From Marinirhabdus sp963793275 (lineage in GTDB: Bacteria > Bacteroidota > Bacteroidia > Flavobacteriales > Flavobacteriaceae), in contig CAWBZL010000001.1 of NCBI GenBank assembly GCA_963793275.1, positions 124,001-188,000 on the forward strand: a DNA stretch of 64,000 bases, read 5' to 3'. A program made the translations under genes and the position numbers. Shown here one piece after another: positions 1 through 8,254 of this stretch; the stretch's first letter is position 1, and the number at the start of each line of letters is the position of its first letter. The notes below the pieces were generated by a model that was not told the origin of the DNA, did no database searches, and saw only the letters and a list, made by a program, of their open reading frames with translations.

Positions 1-461
1 TTATCTTTGGAAGCAATACATTGCAATTGATTCGCAAAATAGAATGCCCCATACTCACTGTTCCTGAAGACTATACCTATAAGAGTATTAATCGTGTGCT
101 ATTTTCAACACAACGTTGTGAGGATTTCTCATTTAGGGGAATTGAAGTCTTTAAAGAAATGCTGAACATACATCAATGTGAACTCAATGTTTTAGAACTG
201 GACGATGATGCCATCATTAAGGAAAGAAGAGAAGATAATGACTGTTTACAAGCGCTATTTCCAGAACATGCGTACACCTACTTTTACCTCAACAAACTCT
301 CTGGAGTACACGCAGTAAATGCTGTGACGCAGGTATTAAAAATAGATCTTCATGCCACATTCATCGCGAAAGAATCATTTTTAGAACGCATGGTTTTTGG
401 TTCGGAAACTACACAATTGGCATATAGAACCCTGATTCCATTATTATTTTTACACAAATAG
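1..461 (+). CDS. Universal stress protein, C-terminal part (5' end outside window)
   Basis: The frame is open from base 3 and reads I-F-G-S-N-T-L-Q-L-I-R before the first possible TTG start at 21. The gene therefore almost certainly begins upstream of the window. The G-S-x-T-x(n)-CPILTVP stretch is the ATP-loop end of a first UspA domain, and the remaining ~130 residues fit the degenerate second domain seen in flavobacterial tandem Usp proteins. It is convergent with the lipoprotein gene at 467. Three further tandem Usp genes lie at 5.5-8.2 kb. Function beyond stress-related nucleotide binding is not deducible. Confidence 0.8.
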   Translation, partial: IFGSNTLQLIRKIECPILTVPEDYTYKSINRVLFSTQRCEDFSFRGIEVFKEMLNIHQCELNVLELDDDAIIKERREDNDCLQALFPEHAYTYFYLNKLSGVHAVNAVTQVLKIDLHATFIAKESFLERMVFGSETTQLAYRTLIPLLFLHK

Positions 462-466
462 TTTGT

Positions 467-1108
467 TTACTCTAGCAATAACAGCGAATTTTCTTTAAAG
501 GTATTAAAGAGAATATTGATGTAACTATTGATATTCCGGTTTATCTTGTCTGCATCTACCACTTCAATCTCACCTCGCCATAACAAGTCTCGTTCTTTTC
601 CTGGACAAATACAGTACAACGAGGTTTCAGTTGTGTACACTTGATAACGCTCTTGTTTTTCCTTGAAATAAAGATGTTGGTTGCCATAATAATAATCCTC
701 AAAGCTTTGGTAATTTTTTGCAAAATTACGGTAGGAATCAACCACTGTTTCCCTGCTTTCCTTACCCGTAATTTTTGTGAATAGAATAGCGTCAAAACCT
801 GCTTCCAGCAGCCTATTCTCAATTTCATTAAGTTGCTGTAATGATTGTGTATTGTTGGTGAAAGATTGTTCAAAAAAATCGATGCTTTTTACGGCAATAA
901 TATCTTCCTTTTCTAGTGATTCAACCATTTCCTTTTCATACGTTCTTCTCAAATCTTTATCTGCCGAAATTCCCACTATAAGTACCTTATTAGCCTGAAA
1001 ATTATCGGTGTCAGGATTTTTGTATTGTTGGGTGAGTTTTGTAGCACCGCATCCAAACAGCAGGAAGGAAAAGATTGAAATAATACCAAACGTGATATAG
1101 TTTTTCAT
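467..1108 (-). CDS. Putative lipoprotein
   Basis: 213 residues with a type II signal peptide: an N-terminal hydrophobic segment ends in lipobox L-F-G-C with the lipidated Cys at about residue 20. The mature part has a beta-alpha segment (K-V-L-I-V-G-I-S) followed by a helical stretch and a Tyr-rich region. This layout resembles flavobacterial envelope lipoproteins of unknown role. It is last in a minus-strand run (2019 to 467) downstream of the FNR-like site at 2214. I do not recognise a named family. Confidence 0.7.
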   Translation of the reverse strand: MKNYITFGIISIFSFLLFGCGATKLTQQYKNPDTDNFQANKVLIVGISADKDLRRTYEKEMVESLEKEDIIAVKSIDFFEQSFTNNTQSLQQLNEIENRLLEAGFDAILFTKITGKESRETVVDSYRNFAKNYQSFEDYYYGNQHLYFKEKQERYQVYTTETSLYCICPGKERDLLWRGEIEVVDADKINRNINSYINILFNTFKENSLLLLE

Positions 1109-1123
1109 AAGTTCTATTATTAA

Positions 1124-1562
1124 TTAATCTGATGTTTTTTCAGGGTGTTCCTTTTTCATTATTTCTTTAATCTTTTTAAACAGTGTTGACTTCATATTAC
1201 GATAGTCTGCTGTGTATTTGAAAACAGCTATTTTAATGTAATAATGCGTTTCTTTATAAGCATCTTTTTCCCTTACATCAATATGAGTCTCTAAGAGTTT
1301 TTCAAAAGTATTATTATGGCTCCGGACACGGTCCGATTAAAGAATTCAGCTCTTTTTCATCGTTTAATAATTTTACCACAATAGGCAACGAGGTATTGTC
1401 ACCTTCGAGCGAAATTAAAGGGATTGTATATTTGCTAATAAACTCATCCAAAAACCGTTGTTCATCTCTTATAAATTCTAATTGAGATAACCAGTCCATA
1501 CACTCTTCGTGCAATTCTTCTGGAGTGCTCCATTGCACTATTTTATAGGTTATATTCTTCAT
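1124..1562 (-). pseudogene. Frameshifted paralogue of the 145-residue coiled-coil protein next door
   Basis: Translation from ATG at 1562 gives 82 residues and stops at 1314. Its first ~45 residues parallel the N-terminus of the gene at 1582..2019 (I-x-W-x-x-P-x-x-LHE near the start). A different minus-strand frame continues from about 1318 to a TAA at 1124. It reads ...EKLLETHIDVREKDAYKETHYY... and matches the C-terminal half of the same neighbour (R-x-YKDEHY). The frame break falls in a GC-rich 16-nt stretch holding the perfect inverted repeat CGGAC-ACG-GTCCG (1323-1335). Removing 16 nt or any 3n+1 bases would restore one ~145-residue protein. It could be a real mutation or a sequencing error. 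Confidence 0.75.
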
Positions 1563-1581
1563 TCTTTTCGAGCATTTAATG

Positions 1582-2019
1582 TTACGATAACTTCTTTTGA
1601 ATGCCTTTTTTACTTATTTCTGATAGAATTTGAAAAATCACTCTCTTCGTTTTCTTTACGTCTGAGTGAAAATTGATTTCATCCATAATTAGCCTATAGT
1701 GCTCATCTTTATACCTCCTTATCTCACCGAGAACATCATCTTCATCATCATCCAATACTAGCGCAAGATTATTACTGTGCTCATTCAATTCTTTAAGCAA
1801 CTTTTCAATTTCATTTGAATGGTCTGTCAACTGTTTGAAAATTGCTTTACTGTCTAAATACGTTATTTCGTAGATAAGTTTCAAAGTGTGTTCTGCTACA
1901 AGGTTCTTCAAAAACTGAAGTTCATCTTTTAAAAATTTAAGATCTGAAATAGATTGTCTTGTATCCTCGTGCAATCCCTTTGGGTCGCGCCATTCAATAT
2001 ATTTTAAATGTGTATTCAT
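1582..2019 (-). CDS. Hypothetical coiled-coil protein
   Basis: 145 residues, highly charged and predicted largely helical, with an acidic patch (D-D-D-E-D-D) in the middle. No domain is recognised. It has a frameshifted paralogue immediately downstream on the same strand (1124..1562), so the pair arose by local duplication. The leader is about 160 nt long if transcription starts near the TACATTTA box at 2183-2190, which sits 33 nt from the FNR-like palindrome at 2214-2225. Confidence 0.7.
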   Translation of the reverse strand: MNTHLKYIEWRDPKGLHEDTRQSISDLKFLKDELQFLKNLVAEHTLKLIYEITYLDSKAIFKQLTDHSNEIEKLLKELNEHSNNLALVLDDDEDDVLGEIRRYKDEHYRLIMDEINFHSDVKKTKRVIFQILSEISKKGIQKKLS

Positions 2020-2182
2020 TTTATTTCAGTTTTAAAAAAGGCAAAGAATAGCTCCTTATTGCTACCCTCTGCCCCTTCATAAGAAAATGATGAGATTTAA
2101 TTCATTTTCTGGTTAGTTACCGTACAATTGGCGATGAAAAAATACTGTGGTTGCTTATAAAATTCTGATCAGGATTATCAAG

Positions 2183-2190
2183 TAAATGTA
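2183..2190 (-). promoter_or_regulatory. -7 promoter box TACATTTA
   Basis: Fits the Bacteroidetes -7 consensus TAnnTTTG with A in the last position. Its centre is exactly 33 nt from the centre of the palindrome at 2214-2225. It would drive the minus-strand run beginning at 2019. Confidence 0.55.
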
Positions 2191-2213
2191 ATGATGCATT
2201 TCAGCTATAAAAA

Positions 2214-2225
2214 TGACATTTATCA
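2214..2225 (-). promoter_or_regulatory. FNR/DNR-type palindrome TGACATTTATCA
   Basis: 12-bp imperfect palindrome of the TGAC-N4-ATCA type, upstream of the coiled-coil/lipoprotein run. The same 12-mer recurs at 11270 and 20074, and in reverse complement at 11355. Confidence 0.7.
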
Positions 2226-2237
2226 GTTTACAGCATT

Positions 2238-2645
2238 TTAATCTGAAAGTTTACAATCTGTGTAAGCGCTAATTTCTGATGCGAGGATTGATGCATTATT
2301 TTTACAGTTTTTTACTTCTTCTGAAATAGCTTCTAGCTCATCAGAAAATTCCTTATCACATTCTGAAGTATCACATTCATTGATAACAGAAAGTTGGTTC
2401 TCAAAATGTGTTATGCGCTGTTGTAAGCGTTCTTTTCTTTCAGAATAATGTTTGGCACTGTTAGAAAATCCTTCTAAGGCTTCTTCAGTATGCAGCGCAT
2501 CTAAACTTAAATTGGCTTTGTGTAATTCTTTCTCAATGCGTTCCAGAAGTTCTTCTATTTCCTGTAAGATAGCTTTCCAGACTAAAGCACTTGATTGGAA
2601 ATCACTTTCTGTGGGCTCATTTTTCATAGTAGTGGTTTTTAACAT
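2238..2645 (-). CDS. Hypothetical coiled-coil protein with Cys residues
   Basis: Up to 135 residues. Two starts are possible: ATG at 2645 or the internal ATG at 2627 (M-K-N-E-P). The product is acidic, almost entirely helical with heptad-like Leu/Ile spacing, and has several Cys in the C-terminal half (E-C-D-T-S-E-C-D; K-N-C-K). No family is recognised. Its upstream region contains the FNR/DNR-type palindrome at 2811-2822, which suggests the same stress regulon as its neighbours. Confidence 0.65.
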   Translation of the reverse strand: MLKTTTMKNEPTESDFQSSALVWKAILQEIEELLERIEKELHKANLSLDALHTEEALEGFSNSAKHYSERKERLQQRITHFENQLSVINECDTSECDKEFSDELEAISEEVKNCKNNASILASEISAYTDCKLSD

Positions 2646-2810
2646 TTGATAGTAAGGGTAGGCAACTTCGATAGTTACATTTTTGGACGCTACTTCTAAA
2701 AGTGCAGTATCTTAGTTTTCAACAATTCATAAATCACATTCTTGAAAACCAGTAACTTCTTTCAATTTTGATTAAAATTATATGATAAATTAGCAGTTAA
2801 CTTCAAAAAA

Positions 2811-2822
2811 TGACACTTGTCA
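2811..2822 (-). promoter_or_regulatory. FNR/DNR-type palindrome TGACACTTGTCA
   Basis: TGAC-N4-GTCA palindrome resembling DNR/NNR half-sites. It overlaps the TGA stop of the beta-CASP gene and lies ~165 nt before the start at 2645. The -7 box at the expected +33 offset is poor (TATCATAT); a better TAATTTTA lies at 2773-2780, offset 40. Confidence 0.55.
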
Positions 2823-4214
2823 TTTAATAAGTTTATTGAGGTTTTTAATTTTGATTTCCTCAATATCATATAATTTTGGAATTGAAACTTTCCAGCCATA
2901 GGTGTCTTTTAGTTTTACGCGCAGGGCATTTTGAGCAGTAGGCTCACCGTGAATTAAAAAAGTGTTTTCAGGAGTATTTTTTATTTCACTCAACCAATTT
3001 ATAATACCAGCCTGATCTGCGTGCGCAGATAAACTCTCAATATGTTCAACTTTAGCTTTAACAGGATAATATTTTCCAAAGAATTTTAATTCGTGGGCGC
3101 CCTCCAACAACTGCCTACCACGCGTGCCTTCGGCCTGATACCCTACCAATAAAACTGTTGTAGAAGTTTCATCGATTAATTGTTTAAGGTATGTTAGTAC
3201 CCTGCCTCCGGTAATCATCCCGCTGCCTGCGATCACTATTTTTGGTCTTGGGTCGTCAATAGTCTCCCAGGTTTTTTTGTAGGAAGTAATTATATTCATA
3301 CGGTTTTTCATAGCATTAAATTCTGCAGGTGGAATTTTATGCCAAGAAGCAAATCTTTCAAACACTCCCAGTACTTTATTTCCCATTGGGCTGTCAACAA
3401 AAATGGGAAGGTTGGGTATTCGGCCTTCGTTATATAGTTTCCAAAGTAAAAACATTAACATTTGCAAACGTTCCACAGCAAAAGAAGGAATAATAAGCGT
3501 TCCCTGGTTATGTACTGTTTCTTTGATGAGCCCAATGAGTTTTTCTGAAACGCTTTCCTTTGGGTGAAGTTTATTGCCATATGTACTTTCTAAAAAAAGA
3601 TAGTCTGCGAACTGAGGTTTCTCTGGCGGAAACAACAATACATCCTCAACTCTGCCAATATCCCCTGAAAAAACAAATGTTTTCCCATATAATTCCAGTT
3701 CGATAAAAGTAGCGCCTAGAATATGACCATTATACTTAAAACGGTATTTGATATGTTCTGAAAGGGAGTGCCAAGTATCTTTTTCGGCTGTAGCGAACAT
3801 TTTTATGGTTCGTTCTGCATCTTCCACTTTGTAAAATGGTAACGCAGGGTGATGCTTACTATAATTTTCCTCGTTGGCTCTTTCTGCATCTTCTTCATTG
3901 ATTTTAGCACTATCCAATAAGATTATTTTGGTAATCTCTATGGTAGGTGCGGTGCCAATTATTTTTCCTTTAAATCCTTGTTTTACAAATCTTGGTAAAT
4001 AGCCTGTGTGGTCTAAATGACCGTGGGTTAGCAATACTGTATCAATTTTAGTAACGTCAAAAGCGAAATCTTTCCAGTTTTGTTCGCGAAGCTCTTTTAA
4101 ACCCTGAAACATTCCGCAATCGATAAGAATATTTTGCTCGGGTGTTTCCAATAAGAATTTGGAACCTGTTACGGTTTCCGAAGCTCCCAGAAAATGTATT
4201 TTTATAGTATTCAT
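2820..4214 (-). CDS. Metallo-beta-lactamase / beta-CASP RNA exonuclease-like protein
   Basis: 464 residues from ATG at 4214; a longer frame to 4250 would overlap the upstream gene. The metallo-beta-lactamase core shows T-H-G-H-L-D-H (His64, His66, Asp68, His69), a third-motif His in G-H-I-L-G-A (about 164) and the metal-bridging Asp in S-G-D-I-G (about 185). An E-S-T-Y-G motif (Glu209) and later G-S-G-M-I-T-G-G-R and L-S-A-H-A-D-Q segments are typical of the beta-CASP/RMMBL family (COG1236, CPSF73/YSH1-like). The family degrades or processes RNA. The start lies 1 nt after the stop of the Mrr-like gene, so the two are translationally linked at the end of the operon from 6309. Confidence 0.92.
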   Translation of the reverse strand: MNTIKIHFLGASETVTGSKFLLETPEQNILIDCGMFQGLKELREQNWKDFAFDVTKIDTVLLTHGHLDHTGYLPRFVKQGFKGKIIGTAPTIEITKIILLDSAKINEEDAERANEENYSKHHPALPFYKVEDAERTIKMFATAEKDTWHSLSEHIKYRFKYNGHILGATFIELELYGKTFVFSGDIGRVEDVLLFPPEKPQFADYLFLESTYGNKLHPKESVSEKLIGLIKETVHNQGTLIIPSFAVERLQMLMFLLWKLYNEGRIPNLPIFVDSPMGNKVLGVFERFASWHKIPPAEFNAMKNRMNIITSYKKTWETIDDPRPKIVIAGSGMITGGRVLTYLKQLIDETSTTVLLVGYQAEGTRGRQLLEGAHELKFFGKYYPVKAKVEHIESLSAHADQAGIINWLSEIKNTPENTFLIHGEPTAQNALRVKLKDTYGWKVSIPKLYDIEEIKIKNLNKLIK

Positions 4215-4215
4215 A

Positions 4216-5052
4216 TTAATTGATATTAGAAAGCATTGAAATTTCGGCAAGTATCTTTGTTTTTCTTATTTCAGAAATCCCTAGATGATCCAAATAGAAA
4301 ACATCATTTGACAATTGACGGCACAGTACAACTTCCCTACTTAACAAAAATTGTTTTTCCCGATTGGTCAATAAAGTAGATGCAGTGATGGGGTACAATC
4401 CTAACCTATCAATACGTTCTTTTAGTCCATTATCTTTAGGATAGTCCCAGCTTAACAAATAGAGTCCTGCACATTTCCCATAGGTTATCGCATCTGCAGT
4501 AAATCGTGTATTGGTCACTACCCATCCCTCATTAGGACATTTAGGAGTATTTTTGTACTGAGCAATAATATCCTGATATCTTGAATGGATATACAATGGT
4601 ACTTTTACATTGCAGGTAGTTGTTTTTTCGCTGTGAAATTTACATTCTGCTACAATGTGCTGCCCGTTTTTAGAGGCAACTACATCTACTTCGTGCGAGA
4701 CACATTTGCCTTGCAAAATTTTCCCGACTTCTACTTGATAGCCAGAATATTCCATCAATGCACCTATAAAATTTTCAAAAGGAAAACCGGTAGGACCTAA
4801 CTCATATATAGCTCTTTTTAATTTGTATTTTGAAGCGTAGATGGATTTGCTGTTTTTTAACAAGGCGAACGCTCTATTGTAGATTTCTTTTGTTGAAATG
4901 CCCTGATATAGTTCATCGCGCACGACATTGATAATACTATCAACAGTGAGTTCATCGGCACCACTCTTAAAAAGACTACCACGTAGCTTTGCAATAGAAA
5001 AGTCAGCCTTCTCGCCAGATGATTTAATTATTTGAATGCCTTCGTTTTTCAT
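4216..5052 (-). CDS. ATP-cone and Mrr-type (PD-(D/E)XK) nuclease fusion
   Basis: 278 residues. The first ~90 (I-I-K-S-S-G-E-K... with F-S-x-x-K-L-R-x-S-L) fit an ATP-cone nucleotide-binding domain, as in NrdR and ribonucleotide reductases. Residues ~95-200 fit the Mrr/restriction-endonuclease-like fold: E-V-D-V-V with Asp123, then A-E-C-K with Glu136 and Lys138 form the PD-(D/E)XK active site. A short helical C-terminus follows. It overlaps the upstream eRF1-like gene by 4 nt (ATGA) and abuts the beta-CASP gene. A (d)ATP-sensing nuclease acting in nucleic-acid turnover is inferred; substrate unknown. Confidence 0.8.
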   Translation of the reverse strand: MKNEGIQIIKSSGEKADFSIAKLRGSLFKSGADELTVDSIINVVRDELYQGISTKEIYNRAFALLKNSKSIYASKYKLKRAIYELGPTGFPFENFIGALMEYSGYQVEVGKILQGKCVSHEVDVVASKNGQHIVAECKFHSEKTTTCNVKVPLYIHSRYQDIIAQYKNTPKCPNEGWVVTNTRFTADAITYGKCAGLYLLSWDYPKDNGLKERIDRLGLYPITASTLLTNREKQFLLSREVVLCRQLSNDVFYLDHLGISEIRKTKILAEISMLSNIN

Positions 5053-5447
5053 TTATATTGACTAAAATAGGTTATAAAATAATTTGCGATTTTTGCATCG
5101 GGCATATGCTCCATATGCTTTACATTGCATACACTGTCACAAATATTTTTATTGTTTATTCTCAAATGCTTGTAAAAGAACTCAGAAGTATCGTCGGGAC
5201 CTGCAATTAAAATATGCTTTGCACCAGAGAGATAATTTATTAAATGCTCAAAATATTTTCCTTGAGGGAATAAATAAATATCATTCTTGCCAGATTTTCT
5301 AGAACATACAGATCTATTAGACGGTGCTTCTATTATTTTAGTATTTGGCCTGTTTTTATCTAAAACTTTATGAACATTAACTTTTGTACTACTAGTTATT
5401 ACAATAACTGCTTTTTCGTTATTTATCCAGAGTCCTATTTTTTTCAT
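5049..5447 (-). CDS. eRF1/Pelota-domain-like small protein
   Basis: 132 residues beginning K-K-I-G-L-W-I-x-x-x-K-A-V-I-V, the opening of a family of small bacterial proteins I associate with archaeal/eukaryal release-factor-like (eRF1/Pelota) folds. A central G-K-Y-F-E-H-L and a following A-K-H-I-L-I-A-G-P-D-D-T-S-E-F strand-turn agree with that. It is sandwiched in an operon between a Usp gene (10 nt upstream) and the ATP-cone/Mrr gene (4-nt overlap). A role in ribosome or nucleic-acid interaction is plausible but unproven. Confidence 0.6.
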   Translation of the reverse strand: MKKIGLWINNEKAVIVITSSTKVNVHKVLDKNRPNTKIIEAPSNRSVCSRKSGKNDIYLFPQGKYFEHLINYLSGAKHILIAGPDDTSEFFYKHLRINNKNICDSVCNVKHMEHMPDAKIANYFITYFSQYK

Positions 5448-5457
5448 TTAGAATAGT

Positions 5458-6309
5458 TTAATTGCGAAGGTCGTGCAGAGCTAAAACTGGAATAGTAGAA
5501 TTTTGACCTAAGTCCTTTACCATTGGGTTTGAAAATATAGAACTAAAAAAGGTATGTTTTTTATTGATAAAAGCAATCATACCGCTGTTTCTGCTTTGAG
5601 TAAAAATGTTTACTCCTGTTTGTACATCTGCATTTTCCAAGAAATGGAAGGTATAGGTAAGACCGTCGAAGCATTCTTCCAAAAGATCCTTCTTTTCCTT
5701 TTGTTCTTTGGAAAGTTCTTCTTCTTGACTAACGTGAAGTACACGAATAGGTGCATTGGTTATTCTGGCTATTTCATACAAATGAACTAGCTCTTTACGC
5801 TTAAAATGCGTGTTAAAACTCGTTGGAAAAACAATCTCGTTGGGTTCTTTGAAGGATGCTTCTGCAGGGATCATAAATACAGGACAATTGCGCACCTTTT
5901 CCATAAAGTCGATACTATTGCTTCCTATAAGTACATTAATTGCATCGGACTCACCTTTAGTACTGGAGATGACCAAATCAATGTCTTTATCTTCAACAAA
6001 TTTCTTTACGGCCTCTAAGGGAGAATTGAGAACAGACTTGGTAAAGTAGCTATGGTTACTAGGAATTTTGAGAATTTCAATCCTTTTAAGTAGTTTTCGT
6101 AATTCAAGATCAGATCTCGATTTAGCTTGCTCGTAATATTCCTCTCCTGGTTCTGCAACCATCATAGAATCGAGAGCGTAGTTCTGAACAATAAAAGCAT
6201 TCAGGAGGTAAAAATGCACTTCTTCATTTTTATATAATTCACTGGCATATCTCAGTGCATTCCATGCATTTTTGGAAAAGTCTGTTGGTAATAAAATCTT
6301 CTTTTTCAT
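5458..6309 (-). CDS. Tandem universal stress protein
   Basis: 283 residues from ATG at 6309, chosen over an upstream GTG at 6318. It contains two UspA domains: an N-terminal K-K-I-L-L-P-T-D-F-S with a later S-T-K-G-E-S...G-S-N-S ATP loop, and a more degenerate second domain from about residue 150. It is first in an operon continuing with the eRF1-like, ATP-cone/Mrr and beta-CASP genes. The palindrome TGATATATATCA at 6369-6380 and TACTTTTA box at 6338-6345 give a class II-type activated promoter. Confidence 0.9.
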   Translation of the reverse strand: MKKKILLPTDFSKNAWNALRYASELYKNEEVHFYLLNAFIVQNYALDSMMVAEPGEEYYEQAKSRSDLELRKLLKRIEILKIPSNHSYFTKSVLNSPLEAVKKFVEDKDIDLVISSTKGESDAINVLIGSNSIDFMEKVRNCPVFMIPAEASFKEPNEIVFPTSFNTHFKRKELVHLYEIARITNAPIRVLHVSQEEELSKEQKEKKDLLEECFDGLTYTFHFLENADVQTGVNIFTQSRNSGMIAFINKKHTFFSSIFSNPMVKDLGQNSTIPVLALHDLRN

Positions 6310-6337
6310 ATTGATCACTATTTAAGGATGCTAATTA

Positions 6338-6345
6338 TAAAAGTA
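6338..6345 (-). promoter_or_regulatory. -7 promoter box TACTTTTA
   Basis: Fits TAnnTTTG except the last base. It is centred exactly 33 nt from the palindrome at 6369-6380 and ~30 nt from the Usp start. Confidence 0.5.
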
Positions 6346-6368
6346 GCGTGCAAATGGTCATCTAACTA

Positions 6369-6380
6369 TGATATATATCA
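6369..6380 (-). promoter_or_regulatory. FNR-type palindrome TGATATATATCA
   Basis: Perfect TGAT-N4-ATCA palindrome upstream of the Usp/eRF1-like/Mrr/beta-CASP operon. Identical 12-mers lie at 7292 and 20957. Confidence 0.75.
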
Positions 6381-6394
6381 CTTTAGTAAAAACA

Positions 6395-7243
6395 TTATCT
6401 ATACAAATTTTGCAAAACCAAGAAAGGGATGTTTATTTCTAATCCAATCTTTTCAATAGTGGAACGATATAATATATTTTCAAGGTAAGAATGTCTTTGA
6501 TTTACCATCACCAGCATATCAAAATCGTTTTCCCGAAGCACTTTATTTATCCCCTTTGTAATGTCCTTTCCTGGTGTGGATAAAAAGGATGTTTTATTAT
6601 TTTCAAAACAACTATGTATATAAGATTTGTTGTTCTGTTGTCTGTGTGATAAGTCTTTAAATTCTGATATAAACAACATATTTATAGTAGACACAAAACG
6701 CTTAGCAAGCGTACTAAGCAGTTTAAGCTCTCTGCGTTTAAAAGGAAGCATATAATCTGTAGGAAAAAGTATATTCTTTGGTGTTGCACCGCGATAACTA
6801 ACGGGTATAGCTAAAACTGGACATTGCACATATTTTATCACTTGCAAGGTGCTACTCCCAAAAGTGATGTCGCGATCATTGGTGTTACCCTTAGTACCCA
6901 TTATTACAATATCTATATTGTCTCTATCAACAATATGGTTGGTTTCATCTACCAAGGTTCCAAAACGGGCTTCATAATTATAGGTATGTTTTGGATTAGG
7001 TGACCTTTCAAGCATTGTGGCTATTTCTTTCTGTAAGGTTTTATCAACGTTTCGTTTATAGGCATTTTTAAATTCTTCAAAATCTTCCTTACACATTTCC
7101 ATAGTATTTTCATAAACTTCATCAGCAAAGGCGTTCATTATAATGAATTCGCATTTCTCATATTTTAAAAGCTCCAATGCATAGTCGATTGCATTTAATG
7201 AGGTTTCAGAAAAGTCGGTAGGGATTACTATTTTTCTCATCAT
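6395..7243 (-). CDS. Tandem universal stress protein
   Basis: 282 residues. The N-terminal domain has R-K-I-V-I-P-T-D-F-S-E and a well-kept ATP-binding loop, G-T-K-G-N-T...G-S-S-T (about residues 115-132), followed by P-V-L-A-I-P. The second domain (about 145-282) lacks the glycine loop. It is monocistronic, since 75 nt separate it from the next Usp start and its own site lies at 7292-7303. It is paralogous to the genes at 5458 and 7350. Confidence 0.9.
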   Translation of the reverse strand: MMRKIVIPTDFSETSLNAIDYALELLKYEKCEFIIMNAFADEVYENTMEMCKEDFEEFKNAYKRNVDKTLQKEIATMLERSPNPKHTYNYEARFGTLVDETNHIVDRDNIDIVIMGTKGNTNDRDITFGSSTLQVIKYVQCPVLAIPVSYRGATPKNILFPTDYMLPFKRRELKLLSTLAKRFVSTINMLFISEFKDLSHRQQNNKSYIHSCFENNKTSFLSTPGKDITKGINKVLRENDFDMLVMVNQRHSYLENILYRSTIEKIGLEINIPFLVLQNLYR

Positions 7244-7260
7244 ATCTTAGTTTAACTAGA

Positions 7261-7268
7261 CAAATGTA
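7261..7268 (-). promoter_or_regulatory. -7 promoter box TACATTTG
   Basis: Exact Bacteroidetes -7 consensus TAnnTTTG on the minus strand, centred 33 nt from the palindrome at 7292-7303. The leader would be very short. Confidence 0.65.
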
Positions 7269-7291
7269 GAATGATGTGATCTTTCAAAAAA

Positions 7292-7303
7292 TGATATATA
7301 TCA
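7292..7303 (-). promoter_or_regulatory. FNR-type palindrome TGATATATATCA
   Basis: Perfect TGAT-N4-ATCA palindrome, 49 nt before the Usp start at 7243. Confidence 0.75.
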
Positions 7304-7349
7304 GTAGCCCTATAATTCATTTTATTAAAATTTCCGAAGGAAAAAACCA

Positions 7350-8198
7350 TTAATCGTGTAATACCAAAAATGGTATTTGCATATGGTAGCTAATTTGTTC
7401 CACTTGAGGTTTAAATAAGATGCGTTGAAAAAAGTTGAGGTTCTTTGCAATCATCGCCACCATATCAATATTCATTGTATTTACAAAAGATTGTAGCGCA
7501 TTTTCGAGATTGGGGTCTTCAATGACGTGGAAACTATGGGGAATGCCGCTAAATAACTGTTTAAGAAGTTCTCGGTTTGTATTTTGATAGTCATCTAGCT
7601 GCTTTTGTGTTTGAGCTATTCGTAATACCTTGATAGAAGATTTGTACATATTTGCAATCTCAAGTAGCGTTTTTATGGCTCTGTCCTTATAAAGCATATT
7701 AAAGTCTGTGGGGAAACCAATGTGTATGGGACTACTAAAATTTGCCTTTTCAGGAATTACCAGTATCGAGCATTTTACTCGTGTGATAACAGCACTTGTT
7801 CTACTGCCAATGGTCATTTCTTTAATACCATAAGTCCCTTTTGTGCCCATCACCAAAAATTCAATTTTATTATTTTTGATGTAGTTTCGAACACCTTCTA
7901 TAAAAGGTGCTATTACTATGGTATCCTTTAAATGATGATTAACATTAGAATGATATGTGTACACTTTCTGCATCCATGCTGCCATCTCAATTTTTATTGC
8001 TTCGGAATTCTTATTTTTATTCTGAAGTATTGAATTATAACCTTCTTTGTCTTTGCCAATGGGTAACGATATATCGATATGCAGAAAATGAAAGGTAATC
8101 TTTTGGCTCTTAAAAAACCGCAAGGCATAGTCAGTAGCATTCAACGCATTCTGTGAAAAATCGGTAGGTATTAAAATGTGCTGTATCGTACTATTCAT
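7350..8198 (-). CDS. Tandem universal stress protein
   Basis: 282 residues with the two-domain Usp layout. It starts H-I-L-I-P-T-D-F-S-Q-N-A and has a G-T-K-G-T-Y...G-S-R-T-S ATP loop near residue 120, then S-I-L-V-I-P. The second domain is degenerate. It lies downstream of the regulator gene at 8255 on the same strand but has its own palindrome and an exact TACATTTG promoter box, so it is probably transcribed independently as a target of that regulator. Confidence 0.9.
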   Translation of the reverse strand: MNSTIQHILIPTDFSQNALNATDYALRFFKSQKITFHFLHIDISLPIGKDKEGYNSILQNKNKNSEAIKIEMAAWMQKVYTYHSNVNHHLKDTIVIAPFIEGVRNYIKNNKIEFLVMGTKGTYGIKEMTIGSRTSAVITRVKCSILVIPEKANFSSPIHIGFPTDFNMLYKDRAIKTLLEIANMYKSSIKVLRIAQTQKQLDDYQNTNRELLKQLFSGIPHSFHVIEDPNLENALQSFVNTMNIDMVAMIAKNLNFFQRILFKPQVEQISYHMQIPFLVLHD

Positions 8199-8202
8199 AG
8201 AA

Positions 8203-8210
8203 CAAATGTA
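8203..8210 (-). promoter_or_regulatory. -7 promoter box TACATTTG
   Basis: Exact TAnnTTTG on the minus strand, centred 33 nt from the palindrome at 8234-8245. It lies so close to the ATG at 8198 that the transcript would be nearly leaderless. Confidence 0.6.
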
Positions 8211-8233
8211 TTGAAGTAGATAGCAGCGATGTA

Positions 8234-8245
8234 TGATATAAATCA
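8234..8245 (-). promoter_or_regulatory. FNR-type palindrome TGATATAAATCA
   Basis: TGAT-N4-ATCA palindrome between the REC-CRP stop (8255) and the Usp start (8198). Confidence 0.7.
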
Positions 8246-8254
8246 GTTATGGCT

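Noticed and set aside
2166..2180. TGATCAGGATTATCA near the coiled-coil gene promoter
   Set aside because: The half-sites are spaced too widely for TGAY-N4-RTCA and lie on the wrong side of the -7 box.
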